Positions 26,577 through 34,408 of a DNA stretch of 64,000 nt are shown piece after piece. Each line of letters begins with the position of its first letter. The stretch's first letter is position 1. The DNA lies in NCBI GenBank assembly GCA_021287075.1, contig JAJTBD010000021.1:1-64000 (forward strand). The letters run 5' to 3'. The position numbers and the translations under genes were made by a program. The stretch comes from Micrococcales bacterium. Lineage in GTDB: Bacteria > Actinomycetota > Actinomycetes > Actinomycetales > Dermatophilaceae. Below the pieces are notes generated by a model. That model made no database searches. It was not told the DNA's origin and was given only the letters and a program-made list of their open reading frames with translations.

Positions 26577-26611
26577 GGCGGTCCTCACCCTACTGGGCGG
26601 CCCAGGGCCGC

Positions 26612-26617
26612 TACGGT
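26612..26617 (+). promoter_or_regulatory. -10 box (TACGGT) of the MBL hydrolase gene
   Basis: TACGGT lies 7 nt before ATG 26625 and no ribosome-binding site is present. Confidence 0.35.
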
Positions 26618-26624
26618 GGCGCTC

Positions 26625-27281
26625 ATGCGACTGACCCATTTCGGACATGCGTGCGTGCTCGTCGAGATGGCCGACACGCGAGTGCTCATCGACCCGGGCG
26701 CCTTCGCCGGGGACTTCTCAGGGGTGCGCGACCTCGACGCGATCATCGTCACCCACCAGCACCCCGACCACCTCGACCCCGAGCGGCTGCCCGACCTCGT
26801 GCGCGCCAACCCCGAGGCGCAGCTGGTCAGCGACCCCGAGTCTGTCGCGGTGCTCGCCGGTCTCGGCCTCGAGGCCCGGGCGCAGGACGGCTCGGCCTGG
26901 CAGGTCGGCGGAGTGGGCGTGACGCCCGTGGGCGAGATCCACGCGCTCATCCACGACGAGATCCCGCGGATCGCCAATGTCGGGGTCCGGCTGAGCGCCG
27001 AGGGCGAGCCGAGCCTCTATCACCCCGGCGATGCCCTCGACGGCGAGCCGGGTGAGGTCGACGTGCTCTGCTTCCCGCTCAACGCGCCGTGGCAGCGCAG
27101 CCGCGAGATGACGGCCTTCCTGCGCCGCATCGCCGCACCCCACGCCGTGCCGATCCACGACGGGCTGCTCAACACGACCGGTCGCGGGCTCTATCTGAAG
27201 CAGGCGGGCGAGCTCGGCAGCGCGGACACGCGCATCACCGACCTCGCCGGGTCGGGCGCGGCGTGGAGCGTGCCCGCCTGA
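26625..27281 (+). CDS. MBL-fold metal-dependent hydrolase
   Basis: A 218-residue small metallo-beta-lactamase-fold protein of the UPF0173/UlaG-like kind. The start MRLTHFGHACVLVE and the metal motif THQHPDHLD (HxHxDH) near residue 48 are typical; a late HPGD and an IHDGLLN provide further ligands. No substrate can be read from the sequence. ATG 26625 is the natural family N-terminus. It is monocistronic, bounded by a divergent permease and a strong hairpin before the convergent ppgK. Confidence 0.88.
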   Translation: MRLTHFGHACVLVEMADTRVLIDPGAFAGDFSGVRDLDAIIVTHQHPDHLDPERLPDLVRANPEAQLVSDPESVAVLAGLGLEARAQDGSAWQVGGVGVTPVGEIHALIHDEIPRIANVGVRLSAEGEPSLYHPGDALDGEPGEVDVLCFPLNAPWQRSREMTAFLRRIAAPHAVPIHDGLLNTTGRGLYLKQAGELGSADTRITDLAGSGAAWSVPA

Positions 27282-27321
27282 CCCTCCGACCGGTATGCCG
27301 TGGGGCCGGCCGCGCGCTCGT

Positions 27322-27359
27322 CGTATGCCGTGCCCGCGCAGGCGCGGGCACGGCATACG
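27322..27359. terminator. CGTATGCCG-type bidirectional terminator
   Basis: An 18-bp perfect inverted repeat (27322-27339 with 27342-27359) lies between the convergent MBL gene and ppgK, ending one base before the ppgK stop codon. Arms begin CGTATGCCGTG, a variant of the shared hairpin edge; a lone GGTATGCCGT is at 27292-27301. Confidence 0.85.
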
Positions 27360-27360
27360 C

Positions 27361-28143
27361 TCACTTCTTCTTCTTGGACTTCTTTGAATGCGTCTGTGCC
27401 GCAAGGACTCCCGCGCCGATGATGCCGGCAGCGTTCTCCAGCTCGGCCGGGATGATCGGGGTGCGGATGTCGAGCAGCGGGAGGAACTTCTTGGCCTTCT
27501 TGGACACGCCCCCGCCGACCACGATGAGGTCGGGCCAGATGAGGTTCTCCAGCGCGGTGTAGTACTGCTGGAGCCGGGCCGCCCAGTCCTCCCACGAGAG
27601 CTCCTCGTTCTCGCGGACGGAGTTGGCGGCCTGGGGCTCTGCGTCGCTGCCGTTCATCTCGATGTGGCCGAGCTCGGAGTTTGGGACGAGCACGCCCTCG
27701 TTGATCAGCGCGGTGCCGATGCCGGTGCCGAGGGTGGTCATCACGACCAGCCCCTCGTGGCCCTTGGCCGCCCCGAAGGCCAGCTCGCCCATGCCGGCCG
27801 CGTCGGCGTCGTTGACGACGACCACGTCGTGGCCGAGCCGCTCCTCGAGGAAGGACTCGATCGGGAAGTCGATCCACGACTTGTCGATGTTGGCGGCCGT
27901 GCGGACCGTGCCGTGGGTGACCACGCCCGGGATCGTGATGCCGATGGGGGAGTCGCCGCGCACGTCGTCGAAGTGGTCGACGATCTGGGCGATGACCTCC
28001 GCGACGGCCTCGGGGGTGGCCTTCTCGGGCGTCTCGATCCGCAGCCGCTCGGCGGCGAACTCGCCCTTGTCGAGGTCGACGGGAGCGCCCTTGATGCCGC
28101 TGCCGCCGACGTCGATGCCGAGGGGAAGGCTCTTCTTGCTCAT
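27361..28143 (-). CDS. ppgK: Polyphosphate glucokinase
   Basis: A 260-residue ROK-family kinase that phosphorylates glucose with inorganic polyphosphate (and ATP), a typical actinobacterial enzyme. The phosphate-binding [11 protein letters not shown] loop (residues 9-19) and the GTGIGTALI segment are clear. The C-terminus is a basic HSKKSKKKK tail, which might favour polyphosphate binding (inference). AAGGAG lies about 10 nt before ATG 28143. It follows map (49-nt gap), so the two may be co-transcribed. Confidence 0.95.
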   Translation of the reverse strand: MSKKSLPLGIDVGGSGIKGAPVDLDKGEFAAERLRIETPEKATPEAVAEVIAQIVDHFDDVRGDSPIGITIPGVVTHGTVRTAANIDKSWIDFPIESFLEERLGHDVVVVNDADAAGMGELAFGAAKGHEGLVVMTTLGTGIGTALINEGVLVPNSELGHIEMNGSDAEPQAANSVRENEELSWEDWAARLQQYYTALENLIWPDLIVVGGGVSKKAKKFLPLLDIRTPIIPAELENAAGIIGAGVLAAQTHSKKSKKKK

Positions 28144-28192
28144 CGTTGGTGCTCCTTGCTCCCGGGGACCCTGCCTCCCGTGACCGGGCTGG

Positions 28193-29056
28193 TCACGGCA
28201 GCGTGAGGATCTCGCTGCCCGTCTCGGTGATCAGGATCGTATGCTCGAACTGCGCCGAGCGGCTGCGATCCCGGGTCACGACCGTCCAGTCGTCATCCCA
28301 CATCTCCCACTCGTGCGAGCCGAGGTTGAGCATCGGCTCGATCGTGAAGGTCATGCCCGGCTCGATCACGGTGTCATAGTGGGGCGCCGCGTCGTAGTGC
28401 GGGATGATCAGCCCGTCGTGGAAGGCCGGACCGACCCCGTGGCCGGTGTAGTCGCGCACAACGCCGTAGTCGAACCGCTTGGCATACATCTCGATCACGC
28501 GGCCGATGACATTGACCGCGCGGCCCGGCCGGGCGGCCTTGATGCCGCGCATCATCGCCTCGTGGGTGCGCTGCATCAGCAGCCGCGACTGCTCGTCGAC
28601 CTCGCCGCAGGCATAGGTCGCGCAGTTGTCGCCGTGGACCCCGTCGATGTATGCCGTGACGTCGATCTTGACGATGTCGCCGTCCTCCAGCGGCCGGGAG
28701 TCCGGGATGCCGTGGCAGATCACCTCGTTGACGGAGGTGCACAGCGACTTGGGGAAGCCGCGGTAGCCGAGCGTCGACGGGTAGGCGCCGTGGTCGAGCA
28801 TGAACTCGTGGCCCACCCGGTCGATCTCGTCGGTCGTCACGCCCGGGGCGATGACGGCCGCCGCCGCCTCGCGGGCCTGGGCGGCGATGCGGCCGGCCAC
28901 GCGGATCCGCTCGATGGTCTCCTCGTCGCGCACCAGCGGGCCGGTGAACTTCTCCGGGCCCGTGCGCCCGACATACTCCGGGCGGGCGATCGCGGAGGGG
29001 ACGGCGCGCCACGGCGACACGGTGCCGGGGGAGACGCTTGCGTAGGTGAGCGGCAT
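28193..29056 (-). CDS. map: Methionine aminopeptidase, type I
   Basis: A 287-residue type Ic enzyme that removes N-terminal methionine. The dimetal ligands are seen in [16 protein letters not shown] (two Asp), in [10 protein letters not shown] (His), and in FTIEPM and SAQFEHT (two Glu). A 40-residue Pro-containing N-terminal extension matches mycobacterial MapB. ATG 29056 is chosen because a promoter with TAGACT lies 7 nt upstream and the longer frame runs into the divergent gene. It is probably leaderless. Confidence 0.95.
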   Translation of the reverse strand: MPLTYASVSPGTVSPWRAVPSAIARPEYVGRTGPEKFTGPLVRDEETIERIRVAGRIAAQAREAAAAVIAPGVTTDEIDRVGHEFMLDHGAYPSTLGYRGFPKSLCTSVNEVICHGIPDSRPLEDGDIVKIDVTAYIDGVHGDNCATYACGEVDEQSRLLMQRTHEAMMRGIKAARPGRAVNVIGRVIEMYAKRFDYGVVRDYTGHGVGPAFHDGLIIPHYDAAPHYDTVIEPGMTFTIEPMLNLGSHEWEMWDDDWTVVTRDRSRSAQFEHTILITETGSEILTLP

Positions 29057-29063
29057 ACGGTGG

Positions 29064-29091
29064 AGTCTAGGCAACTCATCGCTCACCCCAA
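29064..29091 (-). promoter_or_regulatory. map promoter
   Basis: On the minus strand, TTGGGG (29086-29091), a 16-nt spacer and TAGACT (29064-29069) end 7 nt before the map ATG. This is one of the better -35/-10 pairs in the window and predicts a leaderless mRNA. Confidence 0.6.
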
Positions 29092-29104
29092 CGAAGGAGC
29101 AGCC

Positions 29105-29302
29105 ATGGCCTACTGGTTCAACATCGAGACCCGCCAGGTCGAGGACGATGACAACCGCAGCCCCGGTGAGAACGTCATGGGCCCCTACGAGACCCGCGAG
29201 GAGGCCGCCAGCGCGCTCGAGACCGCCCGCCAGAAGACGGAGGCCTGGGACGAGGAGGACCGCCGCTACGAGAACGAGGGCTTCGAGGACTCCGGCGCCT
29301 GA
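29105..29302 (+). CDS. Small conserved actinobacterial protein
   Basis: A 65-residue acidic protein ([13 protein letters not shown] start) conserved in actinobacteria and sometimes mislabelled as methionine aminopeptidase because of its neighbour. A SPOR-like core, [14 protein letters not shown], is visible. Function is unknown. GAAGGAG lies 5 nt before ATG 29105, so it is translated from a led mRNA, unlike its divergent neighbour map. It sits 3 nt before the YhhN gene, so the two are co-transcribed. Confidence 0.88.
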   Translation: MAYWFNIETRQVEDDDNRSPGENVMGPYETREEAASALETARQKTEAWDEEDRRYENEGFEDSGA

Positions 29303-29305
29303 CCC

Positions 29306-30001
29306 GTGCCGACGCTGCGGGCGCCTGTGGCCTGGGCGGCATACGCGCTGCTGGCCCTCGTGCACCTCGTCGCCATCGTGCTGGGCGCCGACGCGCTCGC
29401 CTCGGTCACGCAGGTGCTGCTCATGCCGGTGCTGGCCATCGCCTTCCTGGCCGAGCGACCCAGCCCGGGGCGACCGCGTGCGCTCTTCCTCGCCGGCCTG
29501 TTCTTCAGCTGGGTGGGCGACTCGCTGCCCAGGGTGACCCCCGAGAGCGTTGACTTCGTCGCGATGCTGGGCGGCTTCCTGCTGGCCCAGCTCGCCTATA
29601 TCGCGGCCTTCTGGCCGGCCCGGGGCGGCAGCGTGGCCCGCCGGTCACCCCTGCTGGTCCTGCCCTACATCGGGTATGCCGCGGCGCTGATCGCCTTGTG
29701 CGCCAAGGGAGCCGGCGCGCTCTGGCCGGCGGTGGTGGTCTATGGGGCGGTGTTGGCGACCATGGCGGTCCTCGCGACCGGCGTCGGCATGCTGGGCACG
29801 CTGGGCGGCATCCTGTTCATGCTGTCCGACAGCCTCATCGCGCTGGGGACCTTCGTCCCCGCGAGCGACTTCCCGGGCCGGAGCGTGGTGATCATGGCGA
29901 CCTATGCCGCCGCCCAGGCGCTGCTGGCCCTCGGCGTGCTCCGGCGCTTCGGTGTCGCCCCCGCCGCCGCGCCGGTGCGGTCGGCCGCCGTCAGTGGGTG
30001 A
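29306..30001 (+). CDS. YhhN-family membrane protein (lysoplasmalogenase-like)
   Basis: A 231-residue polytopic membrane protein with seven to eight hydrophobic segments. The family signature is the acidic residue in [11 protein letters not shown] and the late [14 protein letters not shown]. Animal members (TMEM86B) hydrolyse lysoplasmalogen; the bacterial role is inferred only. GTG 29306 starts 3 nt after the upstream stop. Its stop is 5 nt from the convergent cupin stop, with no room for a terminator. Confidence 0.85.
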   Translation: MPTLRAPVAWAAYALLALVHLVAIVLGADALASVTQVLLMPVLAIAFLAERPSPGRPRALFLAGLFFSWVGDSLPRVTPESVDFVAMLGGFLLAQLAYIAAFWPARGGSVARRSPLLVLPYIGYAAALIALCAKGAGALWPAVVVYGAVLATMAVLATGVGMLGTLGGILFMLSDSLIALGTFVPASDFPGRSVVIMATYAAAQALLALGVLRRFGVAPAAAPVRSAAVSG

Positions 30002-30006
30002 CTCCC

Positions 30007-30354
30007 TCAGTAGATGACATAGACCTTGCGCACGGTCTCGCGCACGTCCCACCGGCCGCTCCAGCCGGGCGGCAGGACCACGAGGTCGCCGGCAGTGACC
30101 AGATGGGTCACACCGGTCTCGTCGTCACGGATGTCGGCACGGCCGGAGAGGATGAAGGCCACCTCGGCGTCGGGCCGGTCGATCACCGGCCACCCGCCGG
30201 GCTGGCACTCCGAGATGCCGACATTGCCGCCGGCAGCAGGCGCGACCTGGCGTAGCCCGACCAGCGGGTCGCCGCTGTCGGCCCCGGCGCGCACGCCGGC
30301 CGGGGCAAGCGCTCCGGCGATCTCGTCGCGTGGGATCACGGCCATCTCGGTCAT
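30007..30354 (-). CDS. Cupin (DUF861/cupin_3) protein
   Basis: A 115-residue single-domain cupin. The beta-barrel core carries a DAEVAFILSGRADI segment, then GDLVVLPPGWSGRWDV and an ending in VRKVYVIY, the pattern of the cupin_3/DUF861 group often encoded beside amine- or ureide-catabolic enzymes. ATG 30354 follows AAGGAG by 7 nt. The gene is 47 nt downstream of the FAD oxidoreductase on the same strand, so it is probably in its operon. Confidence 0.85.
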   Translation of the reverse strand: MTEMAVIPRDEIAGALAPAGVRAGADSGDPLVGLRQVAPAAGGNVGISECQPGGWPVIDRPDAEVAFILSGRADIRDDETGVTHLVTAGDLVVLPPGWSGRWDVRETVRKVYVIY

Positions 30355-30401
30355 CTCGGGTCTCCTTGGGGCACAGGGGTTGTGGGTTGGGGGCTCCGCT
30401 G

Positions 30402-31781
30402 TCAGTGCGCGCCGGTGAGGGACTCGAGCGGGCCGGCGACGCGGGAGGGCTGGCCGGTCACGCGCTCCTCGGCGTCCCCGAGCGCCGCGGCCCGCAGGCC
30501 GAGGTTGACGCCCAGCCAGCGCAGGGGCTCCGGCTCCCATCTGGGGGAGTGGTGGTTGACGATGGGCAGGCCCCGCTCGGGGGTGTCCTGCTCCAGGATC
30601 AGGTCGCGCAGGACCCGGCCGGCGAGATTGCTCGTCGTGACGCCGTCGCCGACATAGGGACCGGCCCACGCCACCCCGGTGGCCCGGTCCAGCCCGACCG
30701 AGGGGTGCCAGTCGCGGGGGACGCCCAGCGGGCCGCCCCACCGGTGGGTCACCCGCACGCCGCGCAGGGCCGGGAAGAGCTCGAGCATCGTGGCGTGGAT
30801 GGAGCGGTGGATGGCCGCGACGCTGTCGAACTCCGGCGCCACCGCGGAGCCGAAGTGATAGGGCGCGCCGCGCCCGCCGAAGACGACCCGCCCGTCCTGG
30901 GTCACCTGGGCATAGATCCGCAGGTGGCGCAGGTCGTTGAAGGCGGTCCGGTGGCGCAGGCGGAGCCGCTCGAGCAGCTCGGCGGGGAGCGGCTCGGTGG
31001 CCAGGACGAGGGAATAGAGGGGCACCAGCGTGCGCCGGTGCTCGCGGAACTGCGGTGTGAAGCCCTCGGTGGCCCGGATGACCACCTCGGCGCGCACGGT
31101 GCCGTGGGGTGTGCGCAGATCGCGCCCCGTGGCACTCTCCACCGGCGTGCGCTCATAGACCGTGACGCCCAGGGACTCCACCACCTGGGCCAGCCCGCGA
31201 ACCAGCCGGCCCGGGTGGATCAGGGCGCAGTGGTCGGTGGCCAGGCCTCCCATGACATCGGTGGCACCGACGCGCTCGGCCGCCTCTCTCTGGCCCACCA
31301 GCCGGAGCTGGTCGGGCAGCCCGAAGGCGCCCGATGCGGTCGCGGCGGCCCTGGCCCGGGCGAGCTGGGCACGGGAGCGGGCGAGCGAGATGAAGCCCTC
31401 CTTGGCGAAGTGGGCGTCGATGTCCTCAGCGGCGCAGACCCTGCCGATCTCGTCGACGGAGTCGTTCATCGCCTGCTGGAGGGCCAGGGCTGCGGCGTGC
31501 GAGCTGCCCCGGGCCACGTGTTGGAGGGAGATCGGGAAGATGGCCGAGGCCCAGCCGCCGTTGCGTCCGCTCGCACCGAAGCCCACGTGCTCGCGCTCGA
31601 TGACGGCGATCCGCAGGCGCGGGTCGGCCTTGGCGAGGTAGTAGGCCGCCCACAGGCCGGTGTAGCCCGCACCCACCACCGCGATGTCGACGGTCAGGTC
31701 CCCCTCCAGCGCAGGCCGTGAAGGCTGCGGTGCGGACCACAGGGGGACGCCGGGGGTCAGGCGCGCTGGTGCGTCGGGCAT
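30402..31781 (-). CDS. FAD-dependent amine / amino-acid oxidoreductase (DAO family)
   Basis: A 459-residue flavoenzyme of the DadA/glycine-oxidase/PuuB group. The N-terminal Rossmann motif VVGAGYTGLWAAYYLAK (about residues 34-50) binds FAD; the SGRNGGWASA segment and the C-terminal WAGPYVGDGVTTSNLAGR complete the flavin site. The substrate is probably a secondary amine, polyamine conjugate or sarcosine-like compound, but this cannot be decided. ATG 31781 fits the family N-terminus. It is followed by a cupin and faces a divergent PucR-type regulator, a common arrangement for nitrogen-compound catabolism. Confidence 0.85.
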   Translation of the reverse strand: MPDAPARLTPGVPLWSAPQPSRPALEGDLTVDIAVVGAGYTGLWAAYYLAKADPRLRIAVIEREHVGFGASGRNGGWASAIFPISLQHVARGSSHAAALALQQAMNDSVDEIGRVCAAEDIDAHFAKEGFISLARSRAQLARARAAATASGAFGLPDQLRLVGQREAAERVGATDVMGGLATDHCALIHPGRLVRGLAQVVESLGVTVYERTPVESATGRDLRTPHGTVRAEVVIRATEGFTPQFREHRRTLVPLYSLVLATEPLPAELLERLRLRHRTAFNDLRHLRIYAQVTQDGRVVFGGRGAPYHFGSAVAPEFDSVAAIHRSIHATMLELFPALRGVRVTHRWGGPLGVPRDWHPSVGLDRATGVAWAGPYVGDGVTTSNLAGRVLRDLILEQDTPERGLPIVNHHSPRWEPEPLRWLGVNLGLRAAALGDAEERVTGQPSRVAGPLESLTGAH

Positions 31782-31830
31782 GCCACCGAGGATCGTGGGC
31801 CAAGAGCCTGCCCCGCTATTGCACGGATGG

Positions 31831-31859
31831 ATGACGCCGACCGGGCAGGCCCATACGAT
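31831..31859 (+). promoter_or_regulatory. Promoter of the PucR-type gene
   Basis: ATGACG (31831-31836), a 17-nt spacer and TACGAT (31854-31859) end 6 nt before ATG 31866. This predicts a leaderless mRNA. Confidence 0.45.
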
Positions 31860-31865
31860 CGTCAG

Positions 31866-33334
31866 ATGCTGACCGTGGCCGATCTGCTCGCCGACCGATC
31901 GCTGGGCCTCCACCAGATCGCGGGTGCTGCGGGCTCCCACCGGCCCGGTCACCTGGGCGCATGCGGTCGACCTGCCGGACCCGTGGCGGTGGGTGCGGGC
32001 CGGTGACCTGGTCATGACCACGGGCGTCGGTATGCCGCGTGAGGCCGCCGAGCAGGCGGCCTGGCTGGCGCGCGTGGCCGAGGCCCAGGTGAGCGCGGTC
32101 GTGATCGCGCCCGCGGCGGCCGCGCCGCCGATCACCGACGAGCTCGTCGGCGCGGCGGACCAGCGCGGGCTGCCGGTGCTGGGAGGCCGGGGTCGAGCTG
32201 GAGTTCGCTGCACTGGCCAGGGTGGTCATCGAGAGCGCCCTGCGCTCGCAGCGTGAGCGGATGGCCGCCAGCGAGCGACTCCATGAGGCCTATGCGAGGG
32301 CGACGAGGGAGGGGCCGGTGCTGGCCGAGCGGCTCGCTGCCGTCGGCCGCCGGATGGACTGGCAGGTGGGGCTGGTCCCGTCGACCCCGGCGCAGGACGA
32401 GCCGTCCGCGGCCGACCCGACGCTGCTGGTCCCCGTGCCGGGGGAGGGCGACTGGCTGCTCCGCGTGGCGCCCGCCGCCGTGCGCCGGCCGGGGTCGCAG
32501 CCGCAGGCCGCCCGGGTGGATCCCGTGGTGGCGCACTACCTGGCCGGTCTGGTCGGGGCAGACCTCGCCCGCGACGCCCGTGCCCGGGACGCCGACCGGG
32601 AGGTCGGTGCCGAGCTGATGGCCGCACTGGTCGACGGGTCACTCCGGCTGGCGGGGGCAGCGGCGGTCCTGCGGATGCGTGGCCTCCCGGACCGGATGGT
32701 CTGCCTGGCGCTCGCCGGCGGCGAGGAGTCACGCCGGGCCCTGCTGCACCACCACCCCGTCCTCGCTGAGGGGGAGCGGCCGGTGGCGCCCCCGCTCCTG
32801 CCCGACGGGCCGCACCTCCTGGTCCTCCTGCCCGACGACGAGCGGCTGGCGAGCGAGCTCCTCGGCTGGCTCGGCGGGGACGCCCGCGCGGGCCGCAGCC
32901 GGGTCCTGCTCGGCGGGCTGGAGGTGCCGGACGCGATCAGGCAGGCCAGGCTGGCGCTCGCGGGCAGCGCCGACGCAGGACGCGGCCTCGATGCCGACAG
33001 CCCGCAGGTCGCGGACTACGGCGGCGACGGCGGCCTGGGGCTGCCGCCCACCACCGCAGAGGCACAGGCGCTCGTCGAGCGCTGGCTGGGCCCACTGCTG
33101 CGGCGCGACGAGACCACCGGCAGCGCGCTCGTGGCGACCCTCGCGGCATACCTCGAGCGCGATGGCGCGTGGACGGCCACGGCCGCAGACCTGCACATCC
33201 ACCGGCAGACGCTGGTGCACCGGATGCGCACGATCGAGGCGCTCACCGGCCTGCGCCCGGCCAGCACGGTCGGCACCGCCACCCTCTGGCGGGCCCTGGA
33301 GTCCGCGCGTGCCCTCGGGCTCGTGCCCCGATAG
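31866..33334 (+). pseudogene. PucR-family regulator with two frameshifts
   Basis: Three frames together encode one PucR regulator. The first frame (from ATG 31866) gives the PucR N-terminal domain start (LTVADLLADRSLGLHQIAGAAG). The second continues PVTWAHAVDLPDPWRWVRAGDLVMTTG. The third (from about 32184) runs to the C-terminal helix-turn-helix (ADLHIHRQTLVHRMRTIEALTG). Removing one C from 31944-31946 and one G from 32181-32183 restores a continuous protein of about 488 residues. Codon use stays normal throughout, so the lesion is recent or a sequencing error. It diverges from the FAD oxidoreductase, which it would be expected to regulate. Confidence 0.85.
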
Positions 33335-33338
33335 TGGC

Positions 33339-34205
33339 TCAGGACTCGAAGGAGTTCTCCGCGGCCGGGAACTCGCCCGAGGCGACGTCCGCGGCATACG
33401 CCTTGGCGGCGTCGGCGAGCGTGGTGCGCAGGTCGGCGTACTTCTTGACGAAGCGTGGTGCGCGACCGCCGCGCAGGCCGGCCATGTCCTGCCACACGAG
33501 CACCTGGGCGTCGCAGTGGGGCCCGGCGCCGATACCGATGGTGGGGATGCGCAGCGCCTCGGTGACCTTCTGGGCGGCGGGCGTGGGCACCATCTCCATG
33601 ACGATCGCGAAGCACCCGGCCGCCTCGAGGGCGAGGGCGTCCTCGAGCAGCTTCTCGGCCCCGGCGCCGCGGCCCTGCACGCGGTAGCCGCCGAGGACGT
33701 GCTCGGACTGGGGGGTGAAGCCGATGTGGCCCATGACGGGGATGCCCGCCCGCACCAGCAGCTCGACCTCGGGGACCATCGGCTTGCCGCCCTCGAGCTT
33801 GACCGCGTGGGCCATGCCCTCCTTCATGAAGCGGGTGGCCGTGGCCAGCGCCTGCTGCGGGCTGGCCTGGTAGGACCCGAACGGCAGGTCGGCGACGATC
33901 ATCGCGTGCTTGGCGGCGGAGGTGACCGCGCGGCAGAGCGGCACCAGGTGGTCGACGGTCACGGGGACGGTGGTCTCGAAGCCGTAGACGTTGTTGCCGG
34001 CAGAGTCGCCGACGAGCATCACGGGGATGCCGGCCTCGTCGAAGATCTCCGCGGCATACATGTCGTATGCCGTGAGCATGGCCCACTTCTCGCCCTTCTC
34101 CTTCATCGCCTGGAGATGGGGGACGCGGATGCGCTTCTGCGGTGCCGCCTGGGCGCCGGTGCCATAGGGGGCGGTGGTCTCGGGGCTCTTGGCCTGCTCG
34201 CTCAT
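33339..34205 (-). CDS. panB: 3-methyl-2-oxobutanoate hydroxymethyltransferase
   Basis: A 288-residue TIM-barrel enzyme that makes ketopantoate from 2-oxoisovalerate and methylene-THF, the first step toward pantothenate and CoA. The metal and substrate loops [25 protein letters not shown] and the catalytic Glu in MEMVP are all visible. The first 25 residues are a poorly conserved extension. ATG 34205 has no Shine-Dalgarno sequence, and TAGGAT lies 6 nt upstream. It converges with the PucR-type gene, stops 4 nt apart. panC and panD are not in the window. Confidence 0.95.
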   Translation of the reverse strand: MSEQAKSPETTAPYGTGAQAAPQKRIRVPHLQAMKEKGEKWAMLTAYDMYAAEIFDEAGIPVMLVGDSAGNNVYGFETTVPVTVDHLVPLCRAVTSAAKHAMIVADLPFGSYQASPQQALATATRFMKEGMAHAVKLEGGKPMVPEVELLVRAGIPVMGHIGFTPQSEHVLGGYRVQGRGAGAEKLLEDALALEAAGCFAIVMEMVPTPAAQKVTEALRIPTIGIGAGPHCDAQVLVWQDMAGLRGGRAPRFVKKYADLRTTLADAAKAYAADVASGEFPAAENSFES

Positions 34206-34211
34206 AGACCG

Positions 34212-34217
34212 ATCCTA
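34212..34217 (-). promoter_or_regulatory. -10 box (TAGGAT) of panB
   Basis: TAGGAT on the minus strand is 6 nt from the panB ATG, with no ribosome-binding site between; this fits a leaderless mRNA. Confidence 0.5.
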
Positions 34218-34282
34218 GGACCCACGGTCACCCGCCGTGGGGACTCCGCGAAGCGCTCGCCGGCCCCGCTGGAGACCACATC

Positions 34283-34325
34283 CATAACGCAGTTAACGGA
34301 AAAAATTAACAAATCTTTACTCAAC
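34283..34325 (+). promoter_or_regulatory. AT-rich promoter island upstream of the M6 protease
   Basis: About 43 bases are roughly 70% A+T in a GC-rich window. TTAACG (34293-34298), a 17-nt spacer and TTTACT (34316-34321) form a plausible promoter, giving a leader of about 80 nt. GTTAA and TTAAC (34292-34296, 34306-34310) form an inverted repeat that could be an operator. Confidence 0.5.
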
Positions 34326-34408
34326 GCCTGGGGTCAGATCGGTGCCACCGGTGCTTATCCTCCGGGTGCCGCACACCCTGAGCGGCCTGAACATTCACTG
34401 GAGGAACC

